From Zygnema circumcarinatum (taxonomy: Eukaryota > Streptophyta > Zygnematophyceae > Zygnematales > Zygnemataceae), in NCBI GenBank assembly GCA_037447605.1, contig CM074812.1:2282734-2309749 (forward strand): DNA of 27,016 nt, written 5' to 3'. Below the pieces are notes generated by a model. The model did no database searches, had not been told where the DNA came from, and was given only the letters and a program-made list of their open reading frames with translations. Shown one piece after another: positions 1 to 8,417 of this stretch. Made by a program: the position numbers and the translations under genes. Numbering within the stretch: position 1 is the first letter of the stretch; every line of letters begins with the position of its first letter.

Positions 1-319
1 AACGTACGAACGCTCGCCGCGTTCCGCGGGCGCGCGCCGCGACGCGGCGCGCCGCCGTACGTCGGTGCATGGCCGGATCCTACGCGCGCGGCGCGGGGTC
101 TGATTGTCAGTCCGTCCGTACCAACGGTAACCCGTAATCGTACGGACGACTGACGGATTGCAAAAGGGGGATCCGGGCCGCGGCCCGAGATCCAATCGCG
201 GGACCGGATTGGTCCCGTGGTTCCGTTAATCCCCAATCCTCCCTTATGCCGAGGAGGGGACCTTGGCGGGTGATGTGGGGCGCACCGTGATTACGTGGTG
301 CCCCCACGTGTGAACCAGT
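1..319. other. GC/CpG-rich stretch, no gene recognised
   Basis: The first ~100 bases are very CpG-rich, with overlapping short palindromes of CGCG/GGCGCGCC type. The rest is mixed sequence without a convincing coding frame. It lies next to tRNA-like and retroelement pieces, so it is probably part of a transposable element, but I see no terminal repeat that proves this. Confidence 0.4.
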
Positions 320-390
320 TCTTACGGTTCGAACCTAGGACCTCCGTCGTCCTATAGGGTATCCGATGCCCTAACCATTAGGTACTACAT
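320..390 (-). repeat. tRNA-like module (SINE-type pol III promoter), copy 1
   Basis: On the minus strand an A-box-like TGGTTAGGGCATCGG (363-377) is followed about 27 bases later by a perfect B-box core GGTTCGAACC (326-335). This is the spacing and order of an internal RNA polymerase III promoter. I cannot fold a full cloverleaf with acceptor pairing, so it is more likely a tRNA-derived SINE or terminal-repeat relic than a working tRNA gene. About 60-90 bases upstream on the same strand lies the TAGCGAAACGCTA hairpin (449-465), which also precedes the second tRNA-like module. Confidence 0.5.
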
Positions 391-448
391 TGGATGGAAA
401 CATAAGGCCACGCCGGGCTTTTAGGTAATCCTTCCCCTTGGGGTGACT

Positions 449-465
449 GTAGCGTTTCGCTACAC
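449..465. repeat. Short hairpin TGTAGCGTTTCGCTACA, copy 1
   Basis: This is a near-perfect inverted repeat (TGTAGCG/CGCTACA around TT). A near-identical copy (TATAGCGTTTCGCTACA) occurs at 881-897. On the minus strand the second copy follows a purine-rich GGTGGGGAGGAA tract, so the hairpin could be the first bases of an LTR. Confidence 0.5.
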
Positions 466-496
466 AATGTCTAACTATCATACACTAACACTAACA
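464..496 (-). repeat. 33-bp direct repeat, copy 1 (LTR-start-like, TGTTAGTGTTAGTG...)
   Basis: This 33-bp segment is repeated exactly at 1008-1040. Read on the minus strand both copies start TGTTAGTGTTAGTGTATGAT. That resembles the TGTTAGTGTA start of the LTR at 1832. One copy sits exactly where the integrase homology stops, the other where the pre-integrase homology stops. Confidence 0.6.
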
Positions 497-497
497 A

Positions 498-764
498 AAA
501 CGATAGCGGAAATGGCGACTCATTCAACATAGTCCTTGCCATATCTCCCAGCGTCCTATTCATCCTCTCAGCAGCTCCGTTACTCTGAGGAGAATAAGGG
601 GCAGTGAACTCATGTTTCACTCCGAGGGACTTTAGGTAATCTCTAAACTGGTGAGAGGTGTACTCTCCACCATTGTCTGACCTTAGAGTTTTTAGCTTCA
701 TCCTTGTCTCCCTCTCGGCCTGCAGCTGCCACTCCTTGAAGGCCTGAAAAGCTTCCGATATCTT
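498..764 (-). pseudogene. Ty1/copia integrase core fragment
   Basis: The minus-strand translation matches the second half of a copia integrase core. It runs from SEAFQAFKEWQ through LRSDNGGEYTS, with the second acidic residue of the DDE triad, to PYSPQSNGAAERMNRTL, with the catalytic Glu, and on to ARTMLNES. The first catalytic Asp region (usually DDYSR) and about 60 residues after the zinc-binding motif are missing. In their place lie the tRNA-like module, the hairpin and LTR-like sequence of 765-1040. The frame after residue LSF runs into the 33-bp repeat and stops. This is therefore an interrupted, dead element, apparently the same copy as the pre-integrase piece at 1041-1357. Confidence 0.85.
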
Positions 765-774
765 GGTGTAACAA

Positions 775-845
775 ACCCGCCCCTGGCAGGGTTCGAACAC
801 AAGACCTCCCGGTACCCACACCAGTGCTTTACCATTAAAAGGCAA
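775..845 (-). repeat. tRNA-like module (SINE-type pol III promoter), copy 2
   Basis: The minus strand has an A-box-like TGGTAAAGCACTGG (821-834) and a B-box-like TGTTCGAACCC (789-799). As in copy 1, the tRNA-like part is preceded by the TAGCGAAACGCTA hairpin (881-897). It is not the same tRNA ancestor as copy 1, judging by the different D-arm and central sequence. It interrupts copia integrase homology, so it belongs to a later insertion. A functional tRNA is unlikely. Confidence 0.5.
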
Positions 846-880
846 CCGCGGATGTAAGTACTAGGCCATACAACCCATGT

Positions 881-960
881 ATAGCGTTTCGCTACATTCC
901 TCCCCACCTAAACCGGGCTCGTCCTCGAGCGCACTCAAGGGTTTTCACGAGCAGTTTTCA
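881..960 (-). repeat. Possible 3' end of an LTR retroelement: polypurine tract plus LTR start
   Basis: On the minus strand CGAGGACGAGCCCGGTTT is followed by GGTGGGGAGGAA and then TGTAGCGAAACGCTA. A terminal coding scrap, then a polypurine tract, then TG at an LTR start is the layout seen at the 3' end of Ty3/gypsy elements. No gypsy protein domain is left to confirm this, so the assignment rests on layout only. Confidence 0.4.
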
Positions 961-1007
961 TTTCATGTTCTACAAACTGAGTACCACAACAAGTTAGTGT
1001 GTGCCAT

Positions 1008-1040
1008 ACAATGTCTAACTATCATACACTAACACTAACA
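1008..1040 (-). repeat. 33-bp direct repeat, copy 2
   Basis: Identical to 464-496. It lies directly next to the last recognisable pre-integrase residues (CEDCVAG). The two copies therefore bracket the material separating the two copia fragments together with the integrase core. Confidence 0.6.
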
Positions 1041-1357
1041 CCTGCGACACAATCTTCACAAGTCCCGTGTCCTTCTCCCCTAACACCTTCCACATTTTAT
1101 CCTCTGACTAACTTCTCATCTGCAAGGCGCTTCAAACCTCTGAATCCAAGGTGTCCAAGTCTGCGATGCCAGAGTTTCACCTTGGGGTCCTCTTCAACTG
1201 AATTGACCACCTCCACCTGCTTCCCACCCCAATTCAGATAATAAAGGCCATTTTTCTGCATGCCTCTACATAGGGTCCTCCCGGTATTCGTGTCAACTAC
1301 TGCGCACGCCACTTTATCAAACCACACCTTGCAGCCTGCCTCGCAGATTTGACTCAA
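1041..1357 (-). pseudogene. Ty1/copia pre-integrase (zinc-binding) fragment
   Basis: The minus-strand frame reads SQICEAGCKVWFDKVACAV, then GLYYL, then KLWHRRLGHLGFRGLKRLA, the His-His half of the HHCC zinc-binding motif. An in-frame TAA follows at about 1097. The same frame then continues to GTCEDCVAG, the Cys-Cys half. Reading through one stop restores the usual order, so this is a recently decayed copia pol segment. It should connect to the integrase core at 498-764. About 60 residues between them are lost or displaced by inserted repeats. Confidence 0.85.
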
Positions 1358-1831
1358 AGAAAGAAAGGTATTCGAGTTTGGGGCTCAAAGTGCTTTATTC
1401 ACGTTCCAAAGCACAAGCAACTGCGGAAGTTCAATCCTCGAGCTGTGGAAGGATATTTCCTTGGCTACAATGAAGATAGTCAGACTTACCGGATTTGGAA
1501 TCCAGTCACAAAGAAGGTGGAAAGGAGTCGTGACATAATTGTGCAAGAATTCCACAAGCATTCAGAGGAGCTGGATGAAGAGAAGGACGTGAACACGAGA
1601 AGGCTTGTGTTTCCATGCGTTCCAGAAGATTCAGGAAGGGCTGAGGAAGCAGCATTACCACGGCCAGATACTCAGCATAGCCCACCAATGGAGCATGTCA
1701 CTAATCCGCTAGGTTCCATACCCGAGGAGGGGCCACTTGAGAGGGATGCACCCGAGGAAGAGGAGCCATCAGCGGACTTGCAGGTGCAGCCAGCAGAGGA
1801 ACAGAGAGACGAGCCAGGATTCACTCCAAAC
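1349..1831 (+). pseudogene. Ty1/copia post-integrase (SH3-like) fragment, opposite orientation
   Basis: The plus-strand frame encodes RVWGSKCFIHVPKHKQL, then AVEGYFLGYNEDSQTYRIW and VERSRDIIVQEF. This is the characteristic region following the copia integrase core. An acidic, proline-rich linker follows (EEEEPSADLQ). The frame ends two codons into the LTR that begins at 1832. No reverse transcriptase or RNase H follows, so an internal deletion or a new insertion joined this segment directly to an LTR. It is in the opposite orientation to the adjoining pre-integrase piece, so two different copies or a rearrangement are involved. Confidence 0.8.
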
Positions 1832-2801
1832 TGTTAGTGTAGAGTAGTTTGGAACTTGTAATACACTAAGTGATTTGGTACTAAGTTCTAAGGGGTGTGC
1901 TCATAGCGTCCATATTGCATGGAGGACCGCCTAAGCGACCGTACAAGTCTTCGGGGGTGTGCGTGTAGCGCGCGCATGAAGATCGGGCTAAAATGCAGTT
2001 GTACGGAGCGGCGCGCGAGTGTACGGCCAGCAGAGCGCTGATTGATCGTGGCGCGAGTGCGGAGCGTGGAGCGCGCAACACGTGGCGTGACGGATGGACA
2101 TCAACGGTGGTGCACGAAGCGGCGGAACAAAGCGTCAGTGGAGTTGCTTCAGAATGTCGGCTGCGAATCAAATGGCGCCACGTGTACCACTCATGTTTTG
2201 GGTCCGCGAATCTGAATGGACGGCTGTACGGCCGGCAGCCGGAAAATGGCAAAGGGGACCTGACGAACAGAGGATCTGTACGGTAGGGCAATCCGTAATT
2301 CGGTGTCGTAGTATGATTACGAGACCACCTTTGTAGGTCCTAGTTTGGTCTTGCCGCTTTGCCAAATGCAAGGGCTTGCAATGGTGGGCGTGACGTGACA
2401 TCTAGTGTCACGTCACACGAGCATGTTAGTATATTATGGAGGTATGTTTTGTAGAAGTTAACCTTCTCGTGACTCACATTGGACGAGAGGCTATCTTGCT
2501 TTGGGCCTAGAAGATAGTGGGAAGAGTTCAGCTTGTAGTGGGGTGGTTTATTCACGTAGCTTGAGTTTAGGAGCTTGGCTCTAGTGTTGTCAAGTTGTAT
2601 TCACCTTTATCTTAAGGAGTTTTAGGCTGCAGGCTTTCTCCTTACATCTTCTCCTTTCCGCTGATCTGTTCTATTGCATTCAGTATTGTTGTGTGTCTAC
2701 ATCCTTTAAGAGTGTGATTGAACAAGTCATTGAAGATGTCGAGTTCTACCGAGGGTAGAGGAGAAGTGGCAGCACCTCGCTCGGAGGCCGCTGCATCAAC
2801 A
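1832..2801 (+). repeat. Probable copia LTR (~970 bp)
   Basis: The segment begins TGTTAG and ends ATCAACA, giving TGTT..AACA inverted termini. It is followed after two bases by a canonical plant initiator-Met primer-binding site. These boundaries fit a left LTR. No second copy lies in the window, so the ends are inferred from termini and primer-binding site only. The interior has no supported gene; ORFs there look random. The ATG of the downstream gag frame (2736) lies inside this LTR, which is unusual. Confidence 0.6.
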
Positions 2802-3049
2802 AGTGGTATCAGAGCCGAAGGCGTTGAAGACGTGAAGTTCACCATTCCAGCGTTCAATTGGAAGAACTACAAGCGGTGGAAGTTTCGCATGCTCACGGTG
2901 CTGGAGAACAAGCGACTGTTGGGGTATGTGAATGGCTCCATTGTGGCCCCGGATTCAGAGATGAACGCTCTAGAGTTTGAGCAGTGGAGGGTGAAGGATT
3001 GTAAGGTTAGGACCTTGCTTTGTGTTGGCGTTAGTGAGGATCCTACAGA
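2736..3049 (+). pseudogene. Ty1/copia gag N-terminal fragment
   Basis: The frame from ATG 2736 crosses the end of the LTR and the primer-binding site and then reads KFTIPAFNWKNYKRWKFRM, followed by ENKRLLGYVNGSI and LEFEQWRVKDCKVRTLL. This is the N-terminal part of a copia gag (UBN2/retrotran_gag type, with the paired aromatic/Trp 'NYKRWKFRM' signature). Homology ends near residue ~104 (VSEDP). The frame then runs into unrelated sequence and stops at 3143. No protease, reverse transcriptase or second LTR follows, so the element is truncated. It lies immediately upstream of receptor-kinase exons and may have inserted in an intron of, or cut off the front of, that gene. Confidence 0.75.
2804..2816 (+). 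other. Retrotransposon primer-binding site (TGGTATCAGAGCC)
   Basis: TGGTATCAGAGCC is the sequence used by most plant Ty1/copia elements to pair with the 3' end of initiator methionine tRNA and prime minus-strand DNA synthesis. It sits two bases after the inferred LTR end and just before gag, as expected. Confidence 0.85.
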
Positions 3050-3168
3050 TCTGCATGCTTCCCTCCCCGAGCACCTCCAACTGGATTGTTCCGCTTTGCG
3101 TCATCGAAACCCCTTGTCCTGTTGCCGAGTAGAGGTGGAATGAATGCCCTTCCTTGTGACTTGTGCAG

Positions 3169-4356
3169 CTTTGGTGTTGTGCTCCTCGAGCTCATCACTG
3201 GCCAGCCCGCCCTCATCAGGGACATGGACGAAGAAGAGGAGGAGATTTTGACTTCTTTGGCAAGCTGGGTAAGGCGTGTCAACCTATGCCCTGTTCCGGT
3301 CCTAGCGCTTGAAAAGCACTTCACTTGTAATAAAATTAGTTGAGCCAAGCCACAAACGAATCTGTACAATGCGGCTTTCTCTAGCTTAATCGCACATGGA
3401 AAAAGCCTAACAAGTTAGTGACATAAGCAATTTTGGGTGGAGCATGTTCGTCCTATAAGCAGCTCACTGTTGCACCGGAATCGACTGCCCTTACCTTGTG
3501 TCACTTGCAAGGATGTTGGCAGGCCATTGAGTTCAACATTCTCGTATCATAAGGACTTAGCTATAGCTCTTGGCAATGCACTGTGGCCTTGGAAAAATGT
3601 GGAGAAAGTCCTCGTCTTTCGAAACTGCATCTTATGTTTATGTTAACTTTATCAAGAGCATAGTGTTCCGCTCAACGAGATGTGTGAAGAGGTGATAGTG
3701 TTTGATATCCTCTGCTCATTAAGCTTGCGCATGGTCATGCCTATGAATTCCGCAATGTCATATTGCATTTCATATACATTAGGATCAGAGTCAAGCTTCC
3801 CTTAGTCAACTTACAAATAGCTTGGAGATGCGCCTTATTTCAGTCCATATGCTTACCTTCATCCAAAAAAAAGCTTGTTGGCTATCAGGTGAGTCGTTGT
3901 GCTTAGCATATTTTGACAATTATGGACTTTTTTGAGAATTTGAATTGAATATTGAATGTCACTGATTGAAGAATCGACTTTCTTCTCTTGCAGGCTCTAC
4001 CAAAGATGGCAACTTCGCTGGGCCTCTCTGCCCTTGTAGACCCCAATCTTGAGGGAGAGTACCCCCTTGAGGCCATGCAGTCCTTCGCCAGCATCGCCGC
4101 ATCCTGCCTTCAGAGGGTCTCCAAATACCGTCCGGACATGGCGGATGTGGCAAGTGAACTGCGGTTGCTTCAGGCAAAGTTGAGGGCTATGGACGACGAG
4201 AGAAACGAAGAACAGGTGAACATGAAAATCTCAAACGTTCCCATTCCGATCAATGTTGATGACGGATCAGAAATGTCGGGACTATCCAACCAGAAAAGTG
4301 CAATGGAGGACGTACTTGCTCGAGTTCCTAAAGATAGCCTTATGATGGGACGGTAG
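3169..4356 (+). CDS. Receptor-like protein kinase, last two exons (C-terminal kinase lobe)
   Basis: Exon 3169-3268 follows a TTGTGCAG acceptor and ends at TGG|GTAAGG. Exon 3994-4356 follows CTCTTGCAG and ends at TAG. Phases agree (phase 0 at the junction). The product reads SFGVVLLELITGQPAL (subdomains IX-X), an acidic EEEEE loop, LVDPNLEGEYPLEAM and CLQRVSKYRPDMADV (subdomain XI Arg), then an ~80-residue tail. This is typical of plant LRR or related receptor kinases, acting at the inner face of the plasma membrane. The ATP loop, catalytic HRD and DFG are not in the window. Either the upstream exons lie left of position 1 with the retroelements in a large intron, or the gene was 5'-truncated by insertion. 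The stretch 3269-3993 is intron with nothing else seen. Activity cannot be judged. Confidence 0.75.
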
Positions 4357-6145
4357 GAAGTTCTTCTACTCGCTTACAGTGACTGATACTCAAGTAAAAA
4401 TCACTTGCATCAGAATCGCCGAAAATCTTGTTTTCATTGATGCAGAATCTATTGATTCTGGATTGATTGTCCTGAGCTTCATGACCTGATGGTTGTGCTT
4501 TCCATCTAAATACAAAAAAATTGGTGAACTCAATTATTAAAAAATGCAATTTATTGTTTTGTTAAGTGAAGCTCGTTGTTAGAAGTGGAAGAGTGGCCGG
4601 TGATTAAGAGGGAGAGAGAAGAGAAGGGTAGGGGGGAAGTGGGGGATGGAGAGACTCAGGGGAGGTGAGAAAGGGAGTGGGGGGCGGATGTTTGGGAGGG
4701 AGGGAGGGAGGAAGGGAGCTAGCTAGCTAGTTAGCGAACCCCCGCCTTCCTCACCCGACCTCCCTTATGCATTCTCATTACGTATGACACATATTTTTAA
4801 AAATTGAAAAAAGCCGCGTCCCGGGACAAGAAGTATGTACAGATGTGGACTACGTCCAACAGGTTAGAAGCAGCAGCAAACCCGAGTAAAATTCAAATAA
4901 CGCCCTGAACACCCGCTGAAATAACTCGGAAACAAGAGTCACCTTGTCTAGCGTATCACCGCTTGGCTGTTCGCGGTCCTTTTGCGAGGCGAGCACGTGG
5001 AAGGAACGGCTCGGCCGCGTGCAGGTCGCAGGGGGGGAAGGGGGAGAGGCGGGATCCAGGATTGCATGGAAGGGGAGGAGGGAGACGAGGAGGGCCGGGG
5101 CGAGGAGGGAGAGGGAGAGGCAGGCCATGGCGGTTGGAGTGGAAGGGAGGGACGGAGAGAGGGAGAGAGAGGGGCAAAGACGTTAGCGGAGAGAACCAGC
5201 GTGAATATGAAGAAACTGTTTTATGGAGTTCGCGTTCTAAAAGGTTGGTACGCGTTCGAGGAATGACTTGTGAATGCACAAGGGGAAGGAAGGCAGGCAG
5301 GCAGGTGACGTGTACGGAAGGACAAAAACGACCATAACGGGTAATTTTCAATTTCAGTCCTAGTTTCAGATCCAGTTTCAAAGTCCGTCCAGTTGAAGAT
5401 TTAGTTGCAGTTAAACTTTCCGTGGCAATTTCATTTCAGTTTCATGCTGCGCGGTTGCAAGAGAAGAGCAGGACCTGGTCAAAGCCGCGTGTCACAGAAA
5501 CAATTTCCATGGTTTCGATCTCCGTAAGTTACGAGCTGTAGTTCTTTGGGGAAAAGTGAGAGAGCAGAGCGGCAGAGCGTTGCCCTCTACCGGTACTGGT
5601 GTTTCGGATCCAGGCGTTGAGCTCTGGATTACCAACACAAGATTAGCCTTGTATTCAAAAGACTGAATTTGCTTTACCAATTCTAGCCAAAAGGGGGACG
5701 GAGGGAGGGGGGAGGGAGGGGGGAAGAGGGGGGAGGGAGGCAGGACAAACAATGTCTGAGCCATACGCTGCAGTACCATTTTCAGTTCCAGTACGGCAAC
5801 AGCTACACAGACATTCATCAGCGTCCGTGAAAGGTCTACAGATTAAAAACAATCTCTTACCAATCCAGCAGCACCAGACAGGTTTAACTACCTCACTGGC
5901 AAGGGATGAGATGTTTGAAAGAATTAAATTAACTCATATGTGCTTGGCTTGCCCAGCCCCAGCCCCCCCAGCTGGGGAATACAATGTAGTTGACAACGTG
6001 ACAGCAAGAAATTGCAGTGTGCGCCCATCATCGAAAACCTCCAAGTCGCCAAGTCAGAGCACGGAAAAGGCTCAACAGTTGAAGACCGCACTTGTACCTG
6101 ACCATAGGGTTGCAGCCTGGCCATTTTACTCATATAAGACCCCTC
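4357..6145. other. Gene-poor spacer with purine-rich tracts
   Basis: This is the convergent 3' flank between the kinase end and the LRR-papain-LysM gene end. It holds purine-rich low-complexity tracts (about 4600-4735, 5025-5190, 5692-5742), a short AGCT repeat (~4718-4733) and several CAGTTTCA/TTTCAGT repeats (5345-5450). Many frames are open here only because of base bias, so I call no gene. A plus-strand peptide at about 5977-6021 weakly resembles one LysM-region exon of the neighbouring gene. Confidence 0.5.
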
Positions 6146-6361
6146 CTAGACACATTTTGATGTAGTTTTTATACATATTTTACCAGCACTTCCACAGGGA
6201 GTTGAGTAGGGGTTGCAGTTATTATAATCGCCACCTAAACAAGTGGCTTTAATCAGCGCATCGCACTTAAGGTTGACGTTCGTGAATAGAACGGGGCATA
6301 GTGACTTAGTGCAAAGTGAACCCCCAACGGTTACTCCAAAGTCACTTGTGGCCAAACATAC
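6146..6361 (-). CDS. C-terminal Cys-rich exon
   Basis: This last exon encodes 71 residues starting [15 protein letters not shown], with nine Cys in total, ending SKCV then TAG. It completes LysM3 (VCLA) and adds a small Cys-rich domain I do not recognise. There is no hydrophobic tail, so neither a membrane anchor nor a GPI site is predicted. The acceptor is TTTCAG|GTATG. Confidence 0.8.
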   Translation of the reverse strand, partial: VCLATSDFGVTVGGSLCTKSLCPVLFTNVNLKCDALIKATCLGGDYNNCNPYSTPCGSAGKICIKTTSKCV

Positions 6362-8376
6362 CTGAAATCAGGCACACAGGAAAAATGATGTAAAAAAGCA
6401 CCGCAATACACCATTAATCGTACAAATTCTCCCTTCCCAACAAGGCCAAATGAGAAGATATCGGAAATTTGACCAGAAGACAATTAAATGAGGCTATCCA
6501 AAAACCTGCACATTTGGACGAGACTTGACGCGAAAAAACCCTGCAACAAGGTTTTGTTGCATGCAACTGGACTTAAAACAGTGTATCATCAGCACTGGGT
6601 TTCAGAGAGATGTGACATTCACCTCTTGACCAAAAATGGTTTCTGGGGTATTAGCAAGCTTCAAACGGCCGCAGTAGATACCGGGGTTCAGGTAAAAGAA
6701 CGCTGCCGCATCACCTTCCAAGAGATTGTTTATGATGGTGTTGCAAGTTTCGTTGCTTTGAACTTTGTACAGCTTGGTGCAGGGCGAAAGGTCCATAAGT
6801 GGTCCCCCTTTCACGCAAACCTACATAAGGGCTTTTCCATACAAGTCAGTTCGACCCATTTCTCGTGAAAGATGCACAAACATCCATTAGGACACAAGCA
6901 ACTCATATCTCCCTCTATACTTCGCTTCTGTCCTCTTTCTCTCCCTTCCTTCTCTCTCTCACTTATTTTTCTTGCATATATCTATTGCATCAACAAAACT
7001 CTAAGCCATGGCACTCACCTGTTGAAACGGTTGAAGCTGTGCACAATCCAGATTAGGGTTCAGTGTACCAGGCCCCGAAATATCTTCGTCTAGGTTGAAC
7101 AAGGCCTTAATAGAGTCACACGTATCTGTCTGCATTGAGATCGCGGTGGTAAGGATATCAGCAAGTGTGGGTTTGAAGAGATTTTAGGGCTCAGCAGTGT
7201 TGAAACCCAACCTGTGCTTAAGTACGACACTTGTAATTCACCTGACTAATTATGTAACTTTCATGTCCTCTAAAAAAACACGTGAATGCCGCTTCTCTCC
7301 TCCACTGTCCTTTCCTGTCTATCCCCTCCGCCTACTCTCTCCCTCTGATTTCTCCCTTCATTGAAACCTAGCTCTGCCTCTCTCCGAGCTCTCGTACTCA
7401 ATTCAAGTTTTACTTTCAGTTTGCACTGCTCACCTCAGTTACAGAATAAGAAATGGAACAATTTCGCGCTGCCGTGACATTTACAACAGTGAGTGCTGCA
7501 AGGGGTTCATCGCATTGCAGTCCCTGCAAACAGGAGAAAGCTTCATTATGTCAAGTAGATTTACTAGTTTAGTACATCCTTATCTAACGCTCACCGACTT
7601 ATCAACGTCAACAATTATCATCATATGTCTACATTGTTGTTCACACCATAGACGCGACTGGGGCATCAGCTGCTTGGACTATCCCCGAATAGGGCAACGA
7701 TTTTCCGATTATTTAAACCTTTTGCTTCTCTCAGGCGCAATACGGGAAGGAGGGCGGGGCTTCCTAAATAAAAAGGTTTGCAGGTTGTCTTTACTCACAG
7801 GGTTTTCCACTGCAAAGTCTTCCTTTAAGATGCCATATATGTTGTAGATGGTGGAGCATGTTAAGGAAACTCCAACTGGCACGGTGTAATATGATGTACT
7901 GGCATTCAGAAGAGAAGCTGCGCAATGAATACATGGCCTATCATCATCAGATTCTAAACATAAGTGCCTAACAAAACCCACTTCCTCCATTATATATGTT
8001 GCATAGTTCAAAAATTTGATCAATGATGACTTTGGAACATTTTCCATCTATATTTTTTCCTACAAATCCGTGTCATGATCTATCTCCATCTTCACCACTA
8101 TCGTCTTCTCCTCGCTAGACCTGCCTTCGCTGCGCTGACGTCAGCCTCACATCTCCATCCTTCACTCAAGTTTCTCTCCCATTCGCTGCACTCTGACGTG
8201 AACTCAGGCTTTTTCTTCCTTCCATTCCCATCTCTCCCCCTCTCTCTCTTTCTCTCTCTCTCTCTCTTTCTCTCTCTGCTTGTCCTCACCTCTTCCTCAC
8301 CATCCTCCTCCTTACCCATCTCCCTCTCTCTCTCTGCTTTAGCTCACCTCTTCCTCACCATCCTCTTCCTTACCCA

Positions 8377-8417
<41 letters not shown>

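Noticed and set aside
320-390. A functional tRNA gene
   Set aside because: A and B boxes are present, but I cannot pair an acceptor stem or a normal anticodon arm; a tRNA-derived repeat fits better.
1881-2401. Overlapping ORFs on both strands within the LTR
   Set aside because: No homology recognised and mutually overlapping; best explained by LTR sequence.
4944-5381. Open Arg/Gly-rich frames suggesting a small basic protein
   Set aside because: Purine-rich low complexity, overlapping frames on both strands, no recognisable domain.
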